This document shows positions 9,052 to 17,500 of a stretch of DNA of 24,841 nt, piece after piece. The number at the start of each line of letters is the position of its first letter. Within the stretch, counting starts at the first letter, position 1. The notes beneath the pieces are model-generated. The model was given only the letters and a program-made list of their open reading frames with translations. It was not told where the DNA came from and did no database searches. The translations under genes and the position numbers were made by a program. Origin of the DNA: CAYQQU01 sp964419545 (GTDB lineage Bacteria > Bacteroidota > Bacteroidia > Chitinophagales > Saprospiraceae); assembly GCA_964419545.1 (NCBI GenBank), contig CAYQQU010000075.1:1-24841 (forward strand), read 5' to 3'.

Positions 9052-9208
9052 CCGCAGTGTTTTTCCAGTGCCTGACCCCGGCGTCGGCTATTGCGAAAAT
9101 GGCGTGCTCTCGCCATTTCGGAACGGAAGCAGGCAGAACGAAAAACCTCAACAATCGACCGGCGCGAAAATACCCCTTTTGGGGTATTATATCTATTCGA
9201 AAAAGTTT

Positions 9209-9216
9209 TATATTTG
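9209..9216 (+). promoter_or_regulatory. Exact TAnnTTTG -7 motif with a palindrome just upstream
   Basis: TATATTTG matches the Bacteroidota -7 consensus. An 8-bp palindrome, AATACCCC-TTTT-GGGGTATT (9169-9188), lies 20 bp upstream, where an operator or -33 region would sit. The closest TTTG (9178-9181) is 27 nt away, farther than the usual 19-21 nt. No good gene follows, so any transcript may be non-coding and run to the terminator at 9746. Confidence 0.4.
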
Positions 9217-9334
9217 TATCAAATACAGCGAATTATAATCCACGAATCATTCATTTCAGGCAATTCCTTCAATGCGGGAAATCCTTTCTCGCATCATCTC
9301 AACCAATGATTTTGTCGGATTCGTTTGCTGTCTC

Positions 9335-9498
9335 AGAGCTTGTTTGGAGGTAGTGCTTTTGAAGCGAAAAACTCAGATTTTGGGTTCTCCCGAAGGGATT
9401 TTTCCGGCTCATAGCAGCGCTACGGGCCGGAAAAATGCCACAGGGAGGTTCCAAAAGCTGGGTTTTGCAGCCAAAATGACTACCTCCAAACAAGCTCT
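9335..9498. repeat. 164-bp imperfect palindrome, possible MITE-like or structured RNA element
   Basis: The outer 20 bp are perfectly inverted: AGAGCTTGTTTGGAGGTAGT at 9335-9354 and its reverse complement ending at 9498. The arms continue with partial complementarity (TTTTG, TTTTGG, CCTCCC/GGGA-type matches). They end in a strong inner hairpin around 9398-9437, where ATTTTTCCGGCTCATAGC faces GCTACGGGCCGGAAAAAT across a 3-nt AGC loop. No clear target-site duplication was seen at the edges. Transcribed, it would fold into one long rod. It could be a miniature mobile element, a REP/BIME-like repeat or a structured non-coding RNA. Confidence 0.75.
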
Positions 9499-9745
9499 CA
9501 ATGATCGGAGAGGCTAAGCACCAGGGATGATCCCTTCGTGTTGATTGCAAATGGTAATCCAGTGAAAAAGACCTGTCACGGCCTTCCGGGATGATCATCT
9601 TCCGTAGTTTTCCACTAGATTAAGTTTGGCAATCGAACGCGACTCCAGGTTTGGATATTTATGGGCATAAATATTAAGGCGATTGGATTGTATGTGATTC
9701 ACAAGAACCGTTTTGAAGTGTATACTTAAATCGGTTTTTGGGATG

Positions 9746-9783
9746 GCCTCTCTCCTCAAGAAAAGGAGGGGGGCTTTTTTTTT
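9746..9783 (+). terminator. Strong intrinsic terminator in the intergenic region
   Basis: An 11-bp stem (9746-9756 with 9764-9774, including T-G wobbles) with a 7-nt loop is followed by nine T (9775-9783). No coding sequence ends directly upstream, which implies a transcript coming from the 9209 region or read-through from further upstream. Confidence 0.85.
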
Positions 9784-9878
9784 GTTTTCCTTCCGCAAGC
9801 AGAAGCATTTCTGATTTAATTTGGCACGATATTTCGTATTAAAAGGTAAGAAATTTTCGTTTCGGCCTTTTCACTCCA

Positions 9879-9921
9879 CCCCGCCGGTGCGGTTTGCGTC
9901 GGCAGGGGCGATTCCTTTTTT
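9879..9921 (+). promoter_or_regulatory. Hairpin plus T run in the leader of the 10043 gene, possible attenuator
   Basis: CCCCGCCG (9879-9886) pairs with CGGC-A-GGGG (9900-9908, one bulged A) and a run of six T follows at 9916-9921. It lies about 120 bp before the ATG at 10043. The loop is large and there are 7 nt before the T run, so attenuation is only a suggestion. Confidence 0.3.
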
Positions 9922-10042
9922 ACGGTTGTGGCGGAACGTCCACGGAGCTGCTGCGGCGCAATGACGTCGTATCGGACACGGGGAGGTGGTGCGCCCCGGC
10001 GAAAAAAGGAGAGTGAAACCGGGAAGTTCAAAACCTATTAAT

Positions 10043-13000
10043 ATGAAACACTTAACTGGAAACCGAATGTTGGCCGCCCTGGCGCTCTGGCTGCTGAGCA
10101 GTGCTCTGTGGCCGCCGGCGGCGCTGGCGCAGTGTGCGCTTACCTGTAATGATCCCGACCCCGATTCGCCGCTCCAGGTCGCGGTGAACGACAACTGCGA
10201 AAGCATCCTCGTGCCGGACGCCCTGCTGGAGTCCGGCGCGGACTGCCCCGGGAGCAAGCGGCTCACCGTGCGCAATACCCAGAACCAGATCGTGGTGGAC
10301 GGTTTCGACCTGGTGAGCTTCGACGCTTCGACCTACATCGGCGGCACCCTCAGCGTTACGGTGCTGGATACGACCACCGGCATTTTCTGCGTCTCCTACA
10401 TCATGATCGTCGATAACCTGCCGCCGGCCATCGCCTGCCAGGACGTCGACATTTCGTGCGTCGGCGATACCAGTGTGTCCGTCACCGGCCTGCCTGTCGC
10501 CAACGACAATTGCGATCCCGATCTCGACCTGGCCTATGTCGATACCTTCATCGCCGGCGACTGCCTCAACGGCAACGCCGCCGTGCTCTCCCGCGAATGG
10601 ACGGCCACCGACGATAGCGGGAACACCAACGCCTGCGTTCAGACCATCAACCTGGTGCGGCCCGACCTCAGCGATATCGTCTTCCCGCCGGACGTTACCC
10701 TGGATTGCGTAGACCCCGATATTTCGGTCGACGCCAACGGACGGCCGGTGCTGGACGGCGTCGCCCTGCAAACCGGCGATATCTGCGACCTGTCGGTGGG
10801 CTTTACCAATGACACCAACTTCATCTGCGGCGTCATCGAATATTCGGTGCTGCGCACCTGGACCATCGTCGACAACTGTACCGACCAAACGGTGAGCGAC
10901 GTGCAGTTCATCAACATCTTTGACGAAGAGGCCCCGGATATCACCTGCCCCGGCGATATCGTGGTGAACACCCAGGCCGGCCAGTGTTTTACGACCGTCA
11001 CCCTGCCGCCGCCCACTGTTGCCGACAACTGCGACGGGATGCCCGACTTTTTCGTCAATACCTCCTACGGCGCCACCGGGCTGGGGCCCCATCCTTTCGT
11101 GCCGGCCGGACAGCATACGGTGCAGTATACTGCGGTCGACGAGTGCGGCAACACCAGCGTTTGCACCATCAACCTGACGGTAGTCGACAACGAAGCGCCG
11201 ACCGCCGTTTGTGAAGACTTCATGACGGTTTCCGTTCCTTCGGGCGGCGTCGCGATCGTCTATGCCCAAAGTTTTGACGAAGGCAGCACCGACAATTGCC
11301 AGGATACGGTATACCACAAAGTGCGGCGGTTGACGTCCGGCGCCTGCCAGGGCGCCAACGGCGACGACTCGGATATCGGCGGCTACCAGGAGTGGTTTGA
11401 CGACGAGACGTATTTCTGCTGTGAAGAAGTAGGCGAGGACAGTATCCTGGTCGTGATGCACGTATACGCCGTCGACCCCGGCCCCGGCCCGGTCGATCCG
11501 GTGCGCGAGCTGCCGGGCGGCGACCTCTACGAGCGTTTTACCGAGTGCGTGGTTACCGTTGACGTGCAGGACCGCCTCGACCCGCAGATAGCCTGCCCCG
11601 CCGGGATGACCATCGGCTGCAATGACGACTATACCGACCTGTCGATCTACGGCAGCCCCAACGTATCGGACAATTGCAGTTTCACGCTGGATTCCACGGC
11701 CGTGGTAGACGTCGACGATTGCGGGGTGGGGACCATCATCCGGACCTGGACGGCGACCGACCCCTCGGACAATGCTGCGAGCTGCACCCAGGTGATCAAC
11801 GTGATCAACGACAGCCCCTTCAGCGACAGCCTGATCATCTGGCCCGGCAATTACACCACCGATACCTGCGGCGCTTCCGTCGACCCCGAAGACCTGCCCG
11901 ATGGATTCCGCGAACCGGAAATTCTCGGCGGGGGCTGCGGCATCGTCGCCGTCAACTACAACGATCAGTTCTTTAACGTCGCCCAGCCGGCCTGCTACAA
12001 AATACTGCGGCGCTGGTCGGTCATCGACTGGTGCCAGTACGACCCCGAAGACCCCAATAGCGAAGGGCGCTTCGAACGCACCCAGATCATCAAAGTAGAA
12101 GATATGGACGATCCGGTGGTGACCTGCCCCGATGACGTCACCGTAGCCGTAGCCGCCAACTGCCAGTCGGCCACGGTGAACCTGCCGCCGGTAACCGCCC
12201 AGGACTGCAGCCCGGACATCCTGATCACCAACGACTCCCCCTTTGCGGATGCCGGCGGGGCCGACGCCAGCGGCGTGTATCCGATCGGGGAGACCGTAGT
12301 GACCTACAACATTTCCGACCGCTGCGGCAATACCGTGAGCTGTTCGGTGACGGTAACGGTAGAAGATATGACCCCGCCGGCCCCCGTCTGTATCGTCGGC
12401 CTTTCGGTCAACCTCGCCATGATGAACAGCCCCATGGCCGTCGTCGACGCCATCGCCTTCGACGGAGGCAGCTTCGACAATTGTACGGCGGCGCCGCTCC
12501 TGAAGCGCAACCTCCGGTTTTCCGACAACGGCAACCCGCTGACCCCGCCCGACGCGACCGAGCTGGTGCTCACCTGCGATGACCTGGGCACCCACCTGAT
12601 CGAATACTGGGTGACCGACGAGATGGGCAATAGCGACTTCTGCGTAACCTACATCACGGTACAGGACAACGGCGACCTCTGCCCGACCATCACCACCGGG
12701 GGCACCATTGCCGGGGTCGTCGAGACCGAGATGGGCGAAACGGTGGAAAACGTGGAGGTCCAGGTGAGCAGCAGCAGCCCGCTTACCTCCATGACCAGCG
12801 TCGACGGTGCTTTCGAATTCCCCGACGTGCCCTTCAACGAAGATTATACCTTGGTGCCTTCGCGGACCGACGGGCTGCTGAACGGGGTGACCACCCTGGA
12901 CCTGGTGCTGATCAGCCGTCATATTCTGGGCGTCGCGTATCTCGATTCTCCCTACAAGATCATCGCGGCCGACGTCGACCGGTCGGGAACGGTCACGACT

Positions 13001-13951
13001 TTCGATATCATCAAGATCCGGAAGGCCATTCTCGGCATCGATAATGAATTCCCCAACGGCAACGAAGCCTGGCGTTTCGTGAGTGCGGACTTCGTATTCC
13101 CCGACCCGACGAACCCCTTCGTGTCCTACTTCCCGGAGATCTACAACATCAATAACTTCGACGACGATCAGGTCGCGGCCGATTTCGTAGCCGTAAAAGT
13201 AGGCGACGTCAACCTTTCGAGCATTCCCAACAGCTCCTTCGGGCTCGACGATCGCGTATCCTACGGCTCCTGGGAAGTGACGGCCGAAAACCGGGAGCTG
13301 ACGACCGACGAGACGGCGACCGTATCATTCGTCGGGACGCGCCTGCCGGATATCACCGGATTCCAGTTCACGCTGATGTATGACCCCGATCGCCTGGAAC
13401 TCGTAGAACTGACACCCGGTAATCAACTGCCCGGCCTGACAGAAGCGAATTTCGGCCGGCCGGAAGGAGAAGCCGGATACCTGACGGCGAGCTGGCACCA
13501 TACGGGCGGCGGGTTGCCCGAAAACGCCGCCCTCTTCAGCCTCACTGTGCGGGCCAAAGCGCCGGGCGTGCTCAGCCAACTTATGGATATCGGTTCGGGC
13601 CGCACCCCGGCAGAAGCCTACGATGCGGATCTGCTGCCTCTCGACGTCGACCTCGTTTTCCCGGAAACCGAAACGGGGAAACTCGAGCTGTACCAAAACC
13701 GGCCCAATCCTTTCGAAGACCAGACAACGATCGGCTTTTACCTGCCCGAAGCCGGCCCCGTGCAGCTGACGGTATACGATATGGCGGGTAAAACCCTGCA
13801 TACGCAGCGCGCGACTTTTGATAGCGGCTACCACGAACTGATGGTTCGCAGAAGCGACCTGCTGCAGAGCGGAGGCGGCATCCTGTACTACACGCTCGAA
13901 TCGGGCCGGCGCCGGCAAACCAGGAAGATGGTGCTGCTGGGCAATGAATAG
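10043..13951 (+). CDS. HYR-repeat surface protein with dockerin, cohesin-like domain and T9SS type A sorting domain
   Basis: A 1302-residue protein from ATG 10043, chosen because it places the signal peptide (MKHLTGNRMLAALALWLL, cleavage after ALA before QC) at the N-terminus; an upstream GTG at 9986 would add 19 charged residues. Residues 31 to about 880 are cysteine-rich Ig-like modules, with clear HYR domains near 295-385 (DITCPGDIVVNTQAGQC) and 690-777 (VTCPDDVTVAVAANCQSATV). Residues 888-940 resemble a CarboxypepD_reg module. Residues 943-1000 form a dockerin: NGVTTLDLVLISRHILG, then the calcium loop DVDRSGTVTTFD and KIRKAILGI. Residues 1074-1208 form a cohesin-like domain (ITGFQFTLMYDPDRLELVEL). 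Residues 1212-1302 are a type A T9SS sorting domain (LYQNRPNPFEDQTTIGFYLP). No enzyme domain is visible. The dockerin could dock onto the upstream scaffold, and the cohesin could recruit further dockerin proteins; both are inferred. Confidence 0.9.
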   Translation: MKHLTGNRMLAALALWLLSSALWPPAALAQCALTCNDPDPDSPLQVAVNDNCESILVPDALLESGADCPGSKRLTVRNTQNQIVVDGFDLVSFDASTYIGGTLSVTVLDTTTGIFCVSYIMIVDNLPPAIACQDVDISCVGDTSVSVTGLPVANDNCDPDLDLAYVDTFIAGDCLNGNAAVLSREWTATDDSGNTNACVQTINLVRPDLSDIVFPPDVTLDCVDPDISVDANGRPVLDGVALQTGDICDLSVGFTNDTNFICGVIEYSVLRTWTIVDNCTDQTVSDVQFINIFDEEAPDITCPGDIVVNTQAGQCFTTVTLPPPTVADNCDGMPDFFVNTSYGATGLGPHPFVPAGQHTVQYTAVDECGNTSVCTINLTVVDNEAPTAVCEDFMTVSVPSGGVAIVYAQSFDEGSTDNCQDTVYHKVRRLTSGACQGANGDDSDIGGYQEWFDDETYFCCEEVGEDSILVVMHVYAVDPGPGPVDPVRELPGGDLYERFTECVVTVDVQDRLDPQIACPAGMTIGCNDDYTDLSIYGSPNVSDNCSFTLDSTAVVDVDDCGVGTIIRTWTATDPSDNAASCTQVINVINDSPFSDSLIIWPGNYTTDTCGASVDPEDLPDGFREPEILGGGCGIVAVNYNDQFFNVAQPACYKILRRWSVIDWCQYDPEDPNSEGRFERTQIIKVEDMDDPVVTCPDDVTVAVAANCQSATVNLPPVTAQDCSPDILITNDSPFADAGGADASGVYPIGETVVTYNISDRCGNTVSCSVTVTVEDMTPPAPVCIVGLSVNLAMMNSPMAVVDAIAFDGGSFDNCTAAPLLKRNLRFSDNGNPLTPPDATELVLTCDDLGTHLIEYWVTDEMGNSDFCVTYITVQDNGDLCPTITTGGTIAGVVETEMGETVENVEVQVSSSSPLTSMTSVDGAFEFPDVPFNEDYTLVPSRTDGLLNGVTTLDLVLISRHILGVAYLDSPYKIIAADVDRSGTVTTFDIIKIRKAILGIDNEFPNGNEAWRFVSADFVFPDPTNPFVSYFPEIYNINNFDDDQVAADFVAVKVGDVNLSSIPNSSFGLDDRVSYGSWEVTAENRELTTDETATVSFVGTRLPDITGFQFTLMYDPDRLELVELTPGNQLPGLTEANFGRPEGEAGYLTASWHHTGGGLPENAALFSLTVRAKAPGVLSQLMDIGSGRTPAEAYDADLLPLDVDLVFPETETGKLELYQNRPNPFEDQTTIGFYLPEAGPVQLTVYDMAGKTLHTQRATFDSGYHELMVRRSDLLQSGGGILYYTLESGRRRQTRKMVLLGNE

Positions 13952-14057
13952 AAGGTTTTTGATCACCGGACGGCCAGTGGGCCCCGATCACCTGCTACCT
14001 TTTTTGTGGTAAAATTTTCGCCGGGCGGTTTCTTGTGAGTGACGCCATTTTCCCGGC

Positions 14058-14090
14058 AGGCGGAGTGTCGACAGGCGCTCCGCCTTTTTT
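14058..14090 (+). terminator. Intrinsic terminator after the first HYR/dockerin gene
   Basis: AGGCGGAG (14058-14065) pairs with CTCCGCCT (14078-14085), extended by a wobble and a G-C pair inside, and the T run covers 14085-14090. It lies 107 bp after the stop codon of the preceding gene. Confidence 0.85.
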
Positions 14091-14220
14091 GTGGGCGGCG
14101 TCGGGCGGCGGGGCGCGTGCGGTCGTGGTTTGAAGTCATTAAGAAATACTTTATATTGCAAAAAATTTAACCCGAATTAACCCGGGTTATGGCCTGACTG
14201 TCCGGAAAGGCGTTTTTAAT

Positions 14221-14260
14221 CGGAAGCGGCAGGGAATGCCCGCTTTCGAAGTTTTTTTTT
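14221..14260 (+). terminator. Hairpin with nine T inside the leader of the second HYR/dockerin gene
   Basis: CGGAAGCGG (14221-14229) pairs with CCGCTTTCG (14240-14248, one wobble), followed by AAG and nine T (14252-14260). It lies 255 bp before the ATG at 14515, with no gene ending directly upstream. It could be an attenuator, the end of a short non-coding RNA, or a back-up terminator for the previous gene. Confidence 0.5.
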
Positions 14261-14514
14261 GCTTACTTTGAGGGCTCCGTTCCGGAGCGCCCTCCGCACG
14301 ACTACCTTTCCGAAGTACCTGCTGTGGTTCCGCAGCAGGGGCAAGGCGCTTACCGCTGATTATCGCACCCATCACCTTGGCGTGTCGGCCTCCAACCGTG
14401 AGGTGTTCACGTTCCGTTTTGACCTTTATTTGATTTGATGACCGGCCGCCGGGTATCGGCTGTTCATGACTTATCGAAAACTCGGGATCCGTGTTGAAAA
14501 AAGCTTTACCTCTC

Positions 14515-17500
14515 ATGACCATCCATTACAATGCAGCCATTCGCGCCGGCGGCCTGTTGCTGGGGCTGGCCCTCTGGCTCTGGCCCGGCGCTGCTGCCGC
14601 GCAGTGTACGCTGATCTGCAACAGCATGATATCGGCGCCGCTGGGGCCCAACTGCGGGCAGTTGATCACTTACGATATGATCCTGGAGGGGGAGGATAAT
14701 CCCAACCTCTGCTCGCCCAATGCGCCGACCGACTTTTCGGTCACCCTGATGACCTCGCCGGGCGGCCCGGCTATACCCTCCAGTCCTTACGTCGATTACA
14801 ATTACGTCGGCCTTGTGCTCTACGCCAAAGTGACGCACCTGCCCACCGGCAACTTTTGCATCGGCTCTATTCGCGCCGAAGACTATATGCCGCCGGTGCT
14901 CAACTGCCCGTCGGACGTAGTGGTGAGCTGCAACGACAGCTCGGCGCCGGCCGTTACCGGGCAGGCGCTGGCCGACGATTGTACGGCGGTGGCCATAGAT
15001 TTTTCCGACGCGGTCCAGGACCTCAATTGCGGCGACCCGCAGGAGCGCATCCTGCGCACCTGGACGGCTACCGACGCCGCCGGTAATTCCGCTGCCTGCG
15101 TGCAGCAGATCGACGTGGCCCGCGCTTCGGTGGCCGATGTCGTTTTTCCACCCAGTTATAACGATGCCGCCATGCCGTCGCTGAGTTGTCCCAGCGGGTT
15201 TACCGCGCCCACCTTTACCGGTTTTCCGCTGATCAACGGCGAGCCCATCTCCGGCGCCGGGCCCTGCGGGTTGTTTACCCAGTATACGGATCAGGTGGCG
15301 CCCCAGTGCGGCGGCAGCTACAACATCGTTCGGACCTGGCTGGTGACGAGCGATTGCACCTCTGATTTTACGGAACACACCCAGATCATTAAGGTGAAAG
15401 ACAATACCCCTCCCGATCTGATCTGCCCGCAGTCGCTCACCGTCGGTACGAATGATTTCGACGATTGTTCGGGCAGCCTCTACCTGCCGCCGGCCACCTG
15501 CTTCGACGATTGTTCCATGCCGGTATCGGTAGTGGTGCAGACGCCTTACGGCACCATCAACGCCAACGGCGGCTTCCTGGGGGCGGTTCCGCAGGGCAAT
15601 GCTACGGCCACCTACCTGGCCACCGACGAGTGCGGCAATACCGCCAGTTGCACCATCTCGCTGACGGTCAATGACGCTTCGCCGCCCCAGGCCATTTGTA
15701 ATGACCAGTTGAACGTTACGCTCAATTCTCAGGGCGTGGCCCTGGCCCAGGCTTCCGTTTTCGATGAAGGCTCCGACGACAACTGCTGCCTGGACGGGAT
15801 CGCCGTCAAGCGGGCCGGCGAGCCGGACAGCGCCTTCGGCAACTCGGTGACCTTTTCCTGCCTGGATATCGGCGCGCCGGTGACCGTTGTGCTGCAGGCT
15901 ACGGATTGCGCCGGCAACACCAGCACCTGCAACTCGGCGGTAGTCGTAGAGGATAAGATCGATCCGGTGATCCTTTGCCCGCCCCCGGCTACCGTCGCCT
16001 GTGACGCCGGGGCGCCGCTGCCTTCCGTTACCGGGCAGCCGCTGGCTTCCGACGGGTGCGGTGTGGCCTCGGTGACCTTCAGCGACCAGGAGTTCTTCAA
16101 TGATTGCAACGTGGGTACGATCCTGCGCACCTTCGTCGCCGAAGACAATGCAGGCTTCACCAGCACCTGCGTCCAATCGATCACCGTGATCGATACGACG
16201 CCGATCACCGTCCTCTTTCCTGACGACTACGAGATCGACGGCTGTGCGTCGCTCGACGATCTGCATCCCGACAACTTGCCGGCGCCGTTCGACCGGCCGC
16301 AGGTGGTGGGGGAAGACTGCGAGATCACGGCCTCCAACTGGAGCGACCTGGAGTTTTTTGCTTCGGGCAACTCATGTGTGAAAGTGATCCGCACCTGGAC
16401 GGTGATCGACTGGTGTACGTATACAGGCGTGGGAACGGACGGGCAGTACCAGGAAAATCAGATTTTGAAAATAAAAGACAATGATCCGCCGCAGTTTACC
16501 TGCCCCGACGACCTTGCGGCGCCGATCCTGGGCAGCGGTTGTACGACCACCGTCACCCTGCCGCAATTGACCGACGTACAGGACTGCCTCGACGAGATTA
16601 CGGTGACGGTAGCCGGCGACCTCGGCAGCGGCTTCGTGCATCCGGACGTGGGGATCGGCGACTACGAGGTGACCTACCTCGTCACCGACGGCTGCGGCAA
16701 TACCGCCAGCTGTTCCTTCACGGTATCGGTATTTGACGGAAGGGCGCCGGGCATCGTCTGTCTGAACGGACTCAGCACCTCGCTCATGCCGGACGGGATG
16801 ATCAGTGTGCCGGTCGATGCGCTCGTGGTGAACGCTTTTGACAATTGCTCGCCCCAATCCGATATCGAGCTGCGGCTGGGGCCGGACGACGCCACCACGC
16901 CGCCCGACGGCGATGTGCTCGTTTTCGATTGCGATAATCTGGGGACCAATATCGTTACCGTCTGGGCGGGCGACGCCGCCGGGAACTGGGATTTCTGCGA
17001 AACCTACATCCTGGTCGAAGATAACGAAGAAGCGTGCATCCCCATGGCGATGATCTCGGGCGTGATCCACACGGAGCTTTACGAAGAAGTGGGCAACGTA
17101 GAGGTGATGGTCAATGAAGATACGGCCTACCTGCAAATGACGGCGCCCGACGGCATGTACATGTTCCCCGAAATGCCGATGGGCGACAGCTACCAGGTAG
17201 TACCCAAAAAAGACATCAACGCCGCCAACGGCGTCACCACCATGGACGCCATCTACCTGGTGCGGCATCTGCTCAACGTGGAGCCCCTGAGCTCGCCCTA
17301 CCGCATCATCGCCGCCGACGTCAACCGCTCGGGGCACGTATCCGTCATGGACCTCATTGCGCTGAAGCGGGTGATCCTCGGCATTGCCGATACCTTTCCC
17401 GATAATACGTCCTGGCGCTTCGTAGACGAAGACTACGTTTTCCCCGACCCGGAAAACCCGTTCTACGAGAGCTGGCCGGAAGACAAGACCATCACCAGCC

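Larger units (their letters stand above)
8989..10042. other. Roughly 1 kb non-coding interval with terminators, a -7 box and a long palindrome
   Basis: No open frame here looks like a real gene: the small frames have no recognisable domain, and the one at 9272-9517 mostly reads through the palindrome. The interval holds a terminator at 9019-9051, a palindrome and -7 motif at 9169-9216, the 164-bp imperfect palindrome at 9335-9498, a second terminator at 9746-9783, and a structured leader (9879-9921) before the next gene. It may include a short non-coding transcript or the remains of an inserted element. Confidence 0.6.
13952..14514. other. 563-bp intergenic region with terminator and structured leader
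   Basis: No credible gene is present. It contains the terminator at 14058-14090, a small palindrome AACCCG/CGGGTT near 14169-14187, a hairpin with nine T at 14221-14260, and two more hairpins at about 14270-14293 (AGGGCTCCG/CGGAGCGCCCT, one bulge) and 14318-14339 (CCTGCTG/CAGCAGG). The second half reads as a highly structured 5' leader for the next gene. Confidence 0.6.

Noticed and set aside
9272..9517. 81-residue open frame in the long intergenic region
   Set aside because: Most of it translates the imperfect palindrome at 9335-9498, and an overlapping frame on the other strand gives a similar peptide, as expected from an inverted repeat.
10052..12922. 956-residue open frame on the minus strand
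   Set aside because: It is antisense to the first HYR/dockerin gene with no signal, domain or start context; a shadow of codon bias.
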